Shown here one piece after another: positions 24,604 through 31,367 of a stretch of DNA of 34,257 nucleotides. The first letter of the stretch is position 1; each line of letters opens with the position of its first letter. The notes beneath the pieces were generated by a model, which was given only the letters and a program-made list of their open reading frames with translations, did no database searches and was not told the origin of the DNA. The stretch is from positions 1-34,257 of the forward strand of contig CALXNX010000026.1 in NCBI GenBank assembly GCA_944389865.1. The letters run 5' to 3'. The translations under genes were made by a program, and so were the position numbers. The DNA comes from an uncultured Succinivibrionaceae bacterium (GTDB lineage: Bacteria; Pseudomonadota; Gammaproteobacteria; Enterobacterales; Succinivibrionaceae).

Positions 24604-25841
24604 GCCGCTCTCCTGCGGATCAAAATGCGGGCATACATTTTGCGCCCGCCAATTAATCCGACGCCGCCCTTGTCCCCATCGTGGGGACTATAGCCCACTG
24701 CTTTTAAAATTTCAGGACTGACGCTGGTGCGGGCATTGCCGTTAGCCAGCATCAGGATCTCAAACTGCTGCGGACAGTATTTGTCCAAAAAAGTAATGGG
24801 TACGCCCATGATCCCGGAATAATCTGCCGGAATATCCGCAGTACGGCCTACTTCTACGGCATCGTAGTTCTGATACTTAGGATAATCTTCGGTATTAAAA
24901 CTGCGGCTTAGTTTTAGAGGCTGATGGCGCCTGCCGTGGTCTAAATTGGTAAACCAGCGCACCCCCTTCACGCGGATAAAACGCCTGCCGTCCGCATCAA
25001 TGCCGCAGCCGCTGGCCTGCAGCGGATAGTCAGCCGGCACATAGAACTTGCGATCGCCGCTGCGAATAGAGTCGCCGTACCACACCGCATCCTCGCGAAA
25101 TAAAGGAAAGATCTCCTTGCAGGTCACCGCGTTCATATTGCCTAATATTACAAAGCTCTTGCGGTAAGCTGTCAGCTGCGCCATATATTCGCGAAACAGG
25201 CTGAACGGAGGATTAGTCACCACGATGTCTGCCTGCTTTAAGAATTCGATGCACTCAGGCGATCTGAAGTCTCCGTCCCCCTGCAGTCTTACCAGGGAAT
25301 TTTCAGGCACAGCCAGCAGCTCCTCAAGGTTCAGCGATCCGTCAGGGCGCAGCAGCGTCTCCTGATCCGGCACTGCACCGATCTCCGCTTTATACGCCCC
25401 TGCGCCGCCGTCAAGCGGATATTCCTGCCCGGACAGCGCTGAAGCGGCATAACTGGTGCAGACAAGCTTTTTCAGCCCCAAACTCTCAAAATTGAGCACA
25501 AAATACTTGAAAAAGGCGGACTCAAAGGGGTCATCGCAGTTGCACAGCACGCTCCTGTCTTTAAACTGCGCGCGGTAATTGGACATTTCTGCGGCAATAT
25601 CCTCATACTGCGTATAGAACTCGTCCCGTCGGGCCAGAAAGGCATGGTTTAAGCTGGCATTGCCCGGCTTGGGGGCGTTTGAGTTTTTGAGCTCAAAGGG
25701 CAAACCGCCCTCGCGAATGGACGCCCTTAAAAAAACATTGACTGCAGCTGACAGCGTCAGCCCCAGTGAGGCAAATACGGCTGATGCCTGCTCTTTGATC
25801 TCAGGATCGATTCTCACCGCAGTTATGGACGCGCTACCCAT
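24600..25841 (-). CDS. RelB/DinJ antitoxin domain fused to an EcoRI-type adenine methyltransferase
   Basis: A 413-residue two-part protein. Residues 4-52 are a full RelB/DinJ ribbon-helix-helix antitoxin domain: ITAVRIDPEIKEQASAVFAS, GLTLSAAVNVFLR and the closing GGLPFEL, the same order as E. coli DinJ. From about residue 65 it becomes an EcoRI-type adenine methyltransferase: RRDEFYTQYEDIAAEMSNY, VLCNCDDPFES, LGLKKLVCTSY and the catalytic NPPF of VTNPPFSLFREYM. The C terminus (TFLDKYCPQQFEIL and the following segment) is also family-like. No RelE/YafQ toxin gene lies on either side. The ATG at 25841 has AAGGAG 10 nt upstream. It is the first of two coupled methyltransferase genes. The antitoxin domain most likely dimerises and binds the palindrome in its own promoter; that role is inferred. 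Confidence 0.88.
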   Translation of the reverse strand: MGSASITAVRIDPEIKEQASAVFASLGLTLSAAVNVFLRASIREGGLPFELKNSNAPKPGNASLNHAFLARRDEFYTQYEDIAAEMSNYRAQFKDRSVLCNCDDPFESAFFKYFVLNFESLGLKKLVCTSYAASALSGQEYPLDGGAGAYKAEIGAVPDQETLLRPDGSLNLEELLAVPENSLVRLQGDGDFRSPECIEFLKQADIVVTNPPFSLFREYMAQLTAYRKSFVILGNMNAVTCKEIFPLFREDAVWYGDSIRSGDRKFYVPADYPLQASGCGIDADGRRFIRVKGVRWFTNLDHGRRHQPLKLSRSFNTEDYPKYQNYDAVEVGRTADIPADYSGIMGVPITFLDKYCPQQFEILMLANGNARTSVSPEILKAVGYSPHDGDKGGVGLIGGRKMYARILIRRRAA

Positions 25842-25868
25842 GCTTACAAGCTCCTTCCTGCAATATAC

Positions 25869-25885
25869 AATGTATGTACATTATA
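25869..25885 (-). promoter_or_regulatory. Methyltransferase promoter -10 overlapped by a perfect palindrome
   Basis: On the minus strand TATAAT occupies 25880-25885, about 40 bp before the ATG at 25841. A perfect palindrome with arms AATGTA and TACATT separated by TG covers 25869-25882, overlapping the -10 and the predicted transcription start. Partial symmetry extends outwards. The size and placement suit a ribbon-helix-helix autorepressor. The -35 is weak. Confidence 0.6.
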
Positions 25886-26093
25886 CAGCGCGAGCTGCGT
25901 CATTATGCGGCTCCGAGACTACTGCGGGAACAGATTTCTGCATCAAGCCCTGCTGCAGGCAGCGGATCTATCCTGGCGGCAGCAAATAAGAAGCCCTGCT
26001 CTGCCGCATGCCCATGCCGCATGCCGCACAGCTGCGACAAAATCTCAGCTGCGCTAAGTTCTCAATATCAGAGAGTAGAATCCCGCCTTTCCC
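25886..26093. other. Non-coding stretch between the restriction island and the thioredoxin gene
   Basis: This is the bulk of a 315-bp gap between two divergent genes. Apart from the promoter elements listed at each end I see only a short direct repeat of ATGCCGCATGCC type near 26010-26030. No gene remnant, tRNA or toxin frame was found. Confidence 0.5.
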
Positions 26094-26102
26094 TGCTACA
26101 CT
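26094..26102 (+). promoter_or_regulatory. Extended -10 promoter of the CPHC thioredoxin gene
   Basis: TGCTACACT, identical to the element before the PLD nuclease gene, lies about 55 bp upstream of the GTG start. No good -35 is visible. Confidence 0.45.
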
Positions 26103-26156
26103 TAGCCTAAGGCTTAACGCCGCTGGAAATGAGAAAATAAACAGAGGAGAAATGCT

Positions 26157-26486
26157 GTGGCCTTAATTGCTGTAAATTCCGCTGCTGAATTTGAAAGTGC
26201 AGTTTTAAAAAGCCCGACCCCGGTAATTGCCGGCTTTACCGCTGACTGGTGTCCGCACTGCAAGCGCCTGGCGCCGCATATTCAGGCCTTTGCCGAGCAG
26301 ATGCCGCAGCTGACCATTGCCAGGGTAGATGCCGATAAGGCCGCAGACGTGTGCGAGAAATACGGCATCATGACCATCCCCACCCTGGCGGTGTTTAAAG
26401 ACGGGCAGATGCTGGCCTCCAAGATGGTCGCGCAGTCCACTCCGGAGGATATTCAGACCTTCATACAGGGGGCGCTGCAGGGCTAG
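26157..26486 (+). CDS. Thioredoxin-fold protein with CPHC active site
   Basis: A 109-residue single-domain thioredoxin. The active site is Trp-Cys32-Pro-His-Cys35, where ordinary thioredoxins have CGPC. The cis-proline loop TIPTLAVF (Pro75) and the DADK segment are typical of thioredoxin. There is no signal peptide, so it should be cytoplasmic. The start is GTG at 26157, with AGAGGAG about 7 nt upstream; no ATG in frame is available. Its stop overlaps by 3-4 nt that of the convergent ferredoxin-domain gene. CPHC is the motif of DsbA and would raise the redox potential; whether this protein is a reductant or an oxidant cannot be told from sequence. Confidence 0.88.
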   Translation: MALIAVNSAAEFESAVLKSPTPVIAGFTADWCPHCKRLAPHIQAFAEQMPQLTIARVDADKAADVCEKYGIMTIPTLAVFKDGQMLASKMVAQSTPEDIQTFIQGALQG

Positions 26487-27121
26487 CTCTGCTCCTGCAG
26501 CACCACAGCCTGCTGCGGACACACCGACCGGCACTCTCCGCAGCGCAGACAATGCTCGGGCGCGATCATGCCCTTGCCATCTTTAATAACGATGCTGCCC
26601 TGCGGACACACCCGCAGACAGTGTCCGCATCCGTCGCATTTATCGGTGATCACATAGCGTGCGCTCTGCGCATTCACCTCATGCCCATTGGCAAAACCGA
26701 AGCTCTCCCGGAAAATCGGACGCTTCGACAGATCAAAGAACTCGCCTTTCCCGGCATAAATCTGAAATACCGTCAGACACCCGCGGCTTGATTCATCAGG
26801 ATAAATCTCAGCCATGTACGGGTTTTTCTTAAAGAGCAGCGGCAGCATATCAGGGCCGATTTCGCGCACCCGCCCGCGCAGACTGACAGCAGCCGAACTC
26901 ATGGTATCTGCGCCCTTTAAAGCGGTAAAGGCGATGCGCGGATCCAAGCTCAAGCGCCGATAGAGGCCCTTGCCTTTGGCGGTGAGAAAGTACAGGCCCT
27001 CCTGATCCTGATGCATCAGATCAAGGGCGCAGGTTACCGGTCCGCCGAAAGGATCGAGCGAGGCTAAGATCACCGTATGAATTTCATTGACCAAAAACTC
27101 AAAATAATGGCGATAATCCAT
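26483..27121 (-). CDS. Flavin-binding split-barrel domain fused to a 2[4Fe-4S] ferredoxin domain
   Basis: A 212-residue cytoplasmic protein. Residues about 1-130 resemble the pyridoxamine-phosphate-oxidase-like split barrel (VILASLDPFGGPVTCALDL, then YFLTAKGKGLYRRLSLDPRI and LRGRVREI), which binds FMN or related cofactors. Residues 160-205 hold two CxxCxxCxxxCP clusters: Cys162, 165, 168, 172 and Cys191, 194, 197, 201. The arrangement suggests electron transfer between the iron-sulfur centres and a flavin, as in oxidoreductases of anaerobes. It is convergent with the CPHC thioredoxin, overlapping at the stop codons. A palindrome lies about 20 bp upstream of its start. The natural substrate is unknown. 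Confidence 0.82.
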   Translation of the reverse strand: MDYRHYFEFLVNEIHTVILASLDPFGGPVTCALDLMHQDQEGLYFLTAKGKGLYRRLSLDPRIAFTALKGADTMSSAAVSLRGRVREIGPDMLPLLFKKNPYMAEIYPDESSRGCLTVFQIYAGKGEFFDLSKRPIFRESFGFANGHEVNAQSARYVITDKCDGCGHCLRVCPQGSIVIKDGKGMIAPEHCLRCGECRSVCPQQAVVLQEQS

Positions 27122-27140
27122 AACTAAGCCCTCAGCTTAA

Positions 27141-27157
27141 CATAACGCGATGTTATG
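27141..27157. promoter_or_regulatory. Palindrome upstream of the flavin/ferredoxin gene
   Basis: Arms CATAAC and GTTATG with a 5-base centre lie 20 bp before the ATG at 27121. The location fits an operator or a promoter-proximal hairpin. No regulator is known. Confidence 0.35.
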
Positions 27158-27184
27158 GACCTTAGTATACGCCTGAGCGCCAAG

Positions 27185-27208
27185 CTGCAGCAGTGCAGAC
27201 TGCTGCAG
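27185..27208. other. Perfect 10-bp hairpin after the HAD phosphatase gene
   Basis: Arms CTGCAGCAGT and ACTGCTGCAG pair perfectly around a GCAG loop, 31 nt beyond the stop codon of the last gene of the transporter operon. There is no T-run on either strand, so it is not a standard terminator. A similar element lies at 32626-32653. Confidence 0.5.
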
Positions 27209-27238
27209 ATATAATGCAGATGATATGAAAAATGAGGT

Positions 27239-27910
27239 TTAAGCGACGCGCCAGTGCAGGATGGGCATATCAAGCTCCTGCGCTGCGGCAGCAAATTCCG
27301 GGCTGGGATTGACTGCCTGCGCGCAGCTGGCATAGCGGCACAGCGGCAGATCGTTGTGCGAGTCAGTCCAGAAGTGCACGCGCGCCCCCTCCCAGCCGTG
27401 AGAGTGCTGCCAGGCCTGCAGACATAGTACCTTGCCGGACTTATATGGCGGCTGGCCGACAATGGTCGTGCCGTAATGCTCCCCGTCACGGGCAACTTCA
27501 ATGGCGATGACCTGCTCAGGGGCCAGCTTGAACAGCGCCGCAGCGCTGCGCACGATAAAGGCGGCGCTGGCTGACAGCACTAAGATCTGCTCGCCCTGCT
27601 CCTGCAGCTCCCTGATCAGCGCCCGCGCCTGCGGGAATACGTGCTGACTTAACACCTCCCTGACATATTGGGCGCAGAGCTTATTTATCTCTGCGGCCGT
27701 TAAATGCTGCAGCGCCCCCATCATGAAGGAGATATAGTCGCGCACATCCATAGTGCCGGCGTCGTACTGCGCCATGAGCTCCGCTTCCCTTTTAAGAAAG
27801 TTCGGATCCCTGACGATGCCGCGCTCAAAGAGATAGCGGCACCACATAGTGCTGCTGTCCACATCGATTAAAGTATAGTCCATGTCAAAGACATACAGAT
27901 CGCGGCGCAT
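27239..27910 (-). CDS. HAD-IB family phosphatase
   Basis: A 223-residue haloacid-dehalogenase-type hydrolase of subclass IB (phosphoserine-phosphatase-like). Motif I is FDMDYTLID (nucleophile Asp9, acid Asp11), motif II is VLSAS (Ser113), motif III lysine is near YKSGK (157-160) and motif IV is WTDSHNDLPL (Asp183, Asp187). The helical cap lies between motifs I and II. It starts 1 bp after the ATPase stop codon (TGAGATG), so it is translationally coupled and is the last gene of the operon. With the phosphodiesterase upstream it suggests stepwise removal of phosphate from an imported compound. The real substrate is unknown; SerB-type activity is not excluded. Confidence 0.88.
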   Translation of the reverse strand: MRRDLYVFDMDYTLIDVDSSTMWCRYLFERGIVRDPNFLKREAELMAQYDAGTMDVRDYISFMMGALQHLTAAEINKLCAQYVREVLSQHVFPQARALIRELQEQGEQILVLSASAAFIVRSAAALFKLAPEQVIAIEVARDGEHYGTTIVGQPPYKSGKVLCLQAWQHSHGWEGARVHFWTDSHNDLPLCRYASCAQAVNPSPEFAAAAQELDMPILHWRVA

Positions 27911-27911
27911 C

Positions 27912-28925
27912 TCAGGCCCTCAGCTCATTGATTTCAGACTTGGTGAAATACAGCTGCACCTTCTGGCCCTCGGCGTACTGCTCAGCATGGGAGTTGAGCA
28001 CATCCACCGAGAAGTCCTGTCCGTCAGCCTTCACGGCATAGCGCATCACATTGCCTAACAGCTGCTTGAAGGTGATAACGCCGCTGACTGCCCTCGGAGT
28101 GCACTCTACGCCCTCTGCCGGATGATTGATGAAGATGGCCTCCGGCCGCACTGCGGTCTTCACCGAGCCGTTAAAGCCGAAATAGTCCCGGCTGCGGGCG
28201 GCATCGATGATGTTGTAATTGCCCATGAAGCCTGCGGCAAATTCATTGACCGGACGGGTGTAGACCTCATCCGGGCTGCCGGACTGCACGATTTCACCCT
28301 TATTCATTAAGAAAATGCGATCGGACATCACCATGGCCTCTTCCTGATCATGCGTCACGAAGATGGTGGTAAGTCCCATTTCCTTTTGAATTTGGCGGAT
28401 CATATAACGCAGCCGCTTTCTGATTTTGGCGTCAAGGGCCGATAAAGGCTCGTCTAAGAACAAAATGCGCGGCCGGGTCACCAGAGCGCGGGCTAAGGCC
28501 ACGCGCTGGCGCTGACCGCCTGAGAGTTCATCGATTAAATGATCCTCGCGGCCCTGCAGCTCCACGAGTTCAATTACGCTCTTGACCTTCTGATCAATCT
28601 CGGCCGGGTCCATGCCCTTAATCTTCAGGCCGAAGGCGATATTTTCACGTGCGGTCATATTGGGGAATAAGGCGTAGGCCTGGAACACCATGCCGATGCC
28701 GCGCTTTTGCGGCGGCAGATCGGTAATATCCTCACCTTCGACCATGATCCTGCCGTCATTGACCGAGTTCAGGCCGGCAATGCAGCGCAGCAGAGTGGAC
28801 TTGCCGCAGCCTGACGGGCCTAACAGCGTGATGAACTCCCCTTTTTCGATGGTGAAATTGATGTTGGCAAAAACCGGCGTATTATCAAAAGCCTTAGTTA
28901 AATTAGTAACGACAACGTAGCTCAT
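27912..28925 (-). CDS. ABC transporter ATPase (PotA/FbpC/PhnT type)
   Basis: A 337-residue import ATPase. Walker A GPSGCGKST (36-44), Q-loop Gln82, signature LSGGQ (134-138), Walker B ILFLDEP (154-160) and switch His192 are all intact. The C-terminal 100 residues form a TOBE-like regulatory domain. It overlaps the upstream permease gene by 4 nt (ATGA) and is followed 1 bp later by the phosphatase. The subfamily covers iron, polyamine, thiamine and phosphonate/organophosphate importers. The phosphatase and phosphodiesterase neighbours favour a phosphorus compound here. Confidence 0.93.
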   Translation of the reverse strand: MSYVVVTNLTKAFDNTPVFANINFTIEKGEFITLLGPSGCGKSTLLRCIAGLNSVNDGRIMVEGEDITDLPPQKRGIGMVFQAYALFPNMTARENIAFGLKIKGMDPAEIDQKVKSVIELVELQGREDHLIDELSGGQRQRVALARALVTRPRILFLDEPLSALDAKIRKRLRYMIRQIQKEMGLTTIFVTHDQEEAMVMSDRIFLMNKGEIVQSGSPDEVYTRPVNEFAAGFMGNYNIIDAARSRDYFGFNGSVKTAVRPEAIFINHPAEGVECTPRAVSGVITFKQLLGNVMRYAVKADGQDFSVDVLNSHAEQYAEGQKVQLYFTKSEINELRA

Positions 28926-29707
28926 TTGCGGTTTCCTAAACGGCCGGCCAGGAAGGTCAGCAGGAAGATGAAAGCGAAGTAGAAGATCACCAGCGCCGAG
29001 GTGAAGTGCCCGGAAATCTGGCGCGTATTGAATAAATAAATCTGCAGGGTCTCAAAGCGCGTTCCCACCAGAATGTTGGCAAAGACGAACTCGCCAATCA
29101 AAATGGAGAAGCTGATGAAGACGGCTGACAAAATCCCCTTCTTGAGATTGGGCAGCACGCATTTGAAGAAAGCCTGCGGGGTGGAAGCGCCTAACAGTCT
29201 GGCGGCATCCATCAGATCATGCAGACTGACGGCGGCAAAGCTGTTGGCCATCGAGCGGTACACAAACGGGATCACGATGGTGAAATACGTAAAGATCAAA
29301 ATCCAGAAGGTGCCGCTGATAGGCAGGAAGCCGTCAGAGTAGAGCTGCAGAAGGCCCACCGAAGACACCACCGGAGGTACCGCAAAGGGCAGCACCACGA
29401 TGAAGTTGAAGATCTTCTTGAGGCCCGGCAGCGAATAGAACACGATGAAGATCACCGGGATCATGACGACGATGCACAGCAGCAGACCGGCGGTACAGAC
29501 AAAGAGCGAGCGCGCAAAGCTTAATAAAAAGCGCGGATCGGACAGGAGATCTATGTACCACTTTAAGGTCAGACCCTCAGGCAGCACAGCAGCGCCCCAG
29601 CGGGTAGATAAGGAATAAAGCAGCGTGGCCGCAATCGGGGTGAGCATAATAAGCACGATCACCGCGATCACCAGCTTGTGGCCTAAGAGTTTATTGTTTG
29701 CGGGCAT
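28922..29707 (-). CDS. ABC transporter permease (second)
   Basis: A 261-residue inner-membrane permease with about six hydrophobic segments. The EAA-type coupling loop is DLMDAARLLGASTPQAFFKC, which contacts the ATPase. It overlaps the first permease gene by 17 nt and the ATPase gene by 4 nt, so the three are translationally coupled. It belongs to the PotC/FbpB-type permeases and forms a heterodimer with the first permease. Confidence 0.92.
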   Translation of the reverse strand: MPANNKLLGHKLVIAVIVLIMLTPIAATLLYSLSTRWGAAVLPEGLTLKWYIDLLSDPRFLLSFARSLFVCTAGLLLCIVVMIPVIFIVFYSLPGLKKIFNFIVVLPFAVPPVVSSVGLLQLYSDGFLPISGTFWILIFTYFTIVIPFVYRSMANSFAAVSLHDLMDAARLLGASTPQAFFKCVLPNLKKGILSAVFISFSILIGEFVFANILVGTRFETLQIYLFNTRQISGHFTSALVIFYFAFIFLLTFLAGRLGNRK

Positions 29708-30551
29708 AGCGCGACCTATTGAGCAGAGTGTAGTTAATCATCACAATCGCCGCCATGATGAGCATCAGCACCACTGAGATGGCAGCTGCTAAGTTAGGCT
29801 CCAGGAAAATATCACCGGATACCAGCGCCGCGATGCGGATGGTGATGACGTTGTAATTGCCGGAGGTCAGAGCATAGACCGAGGCGTATGCGCCCATGGC
29901 ATTGGCAATTAAAATCACGAAGGTGCCGATGATGGCCGGGGTCAAAATGGGCAGAGCCACTTTGCGCACATACTGCAGCATCGAGGCTCCCAGCAGCTGC
30001 GCCGCTTCCTGCCATTCATCCTTTAGGGCATCAAAGGCGGGGTATAACAGCAGCACGGCCAGCGGGATCTGAAAGTAGGTGTAAATGGCCAGCAGGCCCC
30101 ACTTGCTGTAGAGATCAAACTCCTCCACCAGGCCTGCCGCGCGTAACAGCAGGGTCACTGAGCCGTTAACGCCCAAAATAATGATGAACGCAAAGGCCAG
30201 CGGCACGCCGGAGAAGTTGGAGCTCATATTGATAAAGGCGATGACCGCGCGGCGCAGCCGGCAGTCCACCCGGCGCAGCGAATTGACCAGGAGCAGCGCG
30301 ATGACCAAACCGATGACGCTGGAGATCAGCGACAGCCACAGCGAATTGTAGAAGGACTGCAGCGTAAAGGCGGAGTCCAGAATGGCGCGGTAATTGTCCA
30401 GGGTGAACTCCCCATCGTATATAAAGGAGTTAACCGCCACCCACAGCACCGGCGCTAACTGAAAGAGCGCAAACAGGAGCGCAAACGGCCCGAGCAGCGC
30501 GGTATAAGTCAGCGCCTTGGCAGAGCGGCGATGATAGGATTTTTTAGGCAT
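29691..30551 (-). CDS. ABC transporter permease (first)
   Basis: About 286 residues with six or seven membrane segments and the coupling loop EWQEAAQLLGASMLQYVRKV. The frame opens at 30581, but the ATG at 30551 (MPKKSY) has GGGAG 7-8 nt upstream and an overlap of only 8 nt with the preceding gene, so it is preferred. PotB/FbpB-type permease that pairs with the following permease. The N terminus is basic and cytoplasmic. Confidence 0.92.
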   Translation of the reverse strand: MPKKSYHRRSAKALTYTALLGPFALLFALFQLAPVLWVAVNSFIYDGEFTLDNYRAILDSAFTLQSFYNSLWLSLISSVIGLVIALLLVNSLRRVDCRLRRAVIAFINMSSNFSGVPLAFAFIIILGVNGSVTLLLRAAGLVEEFDLYSKWGLLAIYTYFQIPLAVLLLYPAFDALKDEWQEAAQLLGASMLQYVRKVALPILTPAIIGTFVILIANAMGAYASVYALTSGNYNVITIRIAALVSGDIFLEPNLAAAISVVLMLIMAAIVMINYTLLNRSRYARKQ

Positions 30552-31356
30552 GAAGTACTCCCTGCGCATAAGGCTTGTCATGCTTAAGGCCTAAAAGCTC
30601 GCAGATAAGACCACAGATTTCGGTTTGTTTAAGGGATACGTCAGGATTGAAAGGGCCAAAGGCGCTGCCGAAAACCATCAGGGGCACATCGCGCTCAATG
30701 GGCAGCATCCCGCCGTGAGTGCCGTCATGATTCATGCCGTGATCGGCGGTGATGACGACTTGCCAGCCCTCTTTGAGCCACTGCCCCATGAAGTAGGACA
30801 GATAGATGTCATCGCGGCGCACCACATTGCGGTACTCACTGCTGTCAGCCCCGTAATGATGGCCGACGTCATCGATATTCATCGGGTGAATGAAAAGCAG
30901 ATCAGGGTTATAGCGGCGGCGCAGCATCTCGGCGTCGTAAATCACGGCCTCATCAGGGTAGTCGTCCCATTGGTAGAAAACCGCATGCTGAATGGCTGCC
31001 TTCTCGTTATGAATAATGCGATCACTGACCGGATCAAAGGGCGCGTGATTGTAGAGCTCGCTGATCCAGTGATAGGCGGAGGCGGCAGTGACGCGGCCCT
31101 GCGCAGCGGCCAGTTCAAAGACTGACAGTTCAGTGCTGCGGCGCACCGTCTGATTGTGGATAATGCCGCTTTTAACCGGTTTGCTGCCCGTCAGCAGGCA
31201 CTCGTATAACGGCCGGGACAGCGAGGGCAGTTCGGAGCGCAGCGCGTAGGCTGCGCCTTGGCCGTCCTCAATCAGCGCGCCGAGGCTGCCCATACATTCC
31301 TGGGCAGCCTGCAGGCACAGGCCGTCGAGCAGAACAAAAATTACTTTATGCTGCAT
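30544..31356 (-). CDS. Alkaline-phosphatase-superfamily phosphodiesterase/nucleotide pyrophosphatase
   Basis: A 270-residue hydrolase of the type I phosphodiesterase/nucleotide pyrophosphatase family. Metal ligands are visible in order: Asp11 (LLDGL), the nucleophile region LPSLSRPLY (probably Ser47), NIDDVGHHYG (Asp162/163, His166/167) and TADHGMNHDGTHGG (Asp205, His206, His214). There is no signal peptide, so it acts in the cytoplasm on material already imported. The frame opens further upstream inside the binding-protein gene; the ATG at 31356 with GAGG 6 nt upstream is chosen, 11 bp after the binding-protein stop. It sits between binding protein and permeases, an odd place for an enzyme, which argues that it acts on the transported compound (a phosphodiester, phosphonate or nucleotide-linked molecule). 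Confidence 0.85.
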   Translation of the reverse strand: MQHKVIFVLLDGLCLQAAQECMGSLGALIEDGQGAAYALRSELPSLSRPLYECLLTGSKPVKSGIIHNQTVRRSTELSVFELAAAQGRVTAASAYHWISELYNHAPFDPVSDRIIHNEKAAIQHAVFYQWDDYPDEAVIYDAEMLRRRYNPDLLFIHPMNIDDVGHHYGADSSEYRNVVRRDDIYLSYFMGQWLKEGWQVVITADHGMNHDGTHGGMLPIERDVPLMVFGSAFGPFNPDVSLKQTEICGLICELLGLKHDKPYAQGVLHA

Positions 31357-31367
31357 GGCGGCCTCAA

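Noticed and set aside
25842..26156. Possible toxin gene paired with the DinJ domain
   Set aside because: Frames here are short, lack RelE/YafQ features and overlap promoter elements. No toxin was found on the other side either.
29219..29524. His/Asp/Arg-rich plus-strand frame, metal-binding in appearance
   Set aside because: It is the complement of the second permease; the bias is a shadow of membrane-protein codons.
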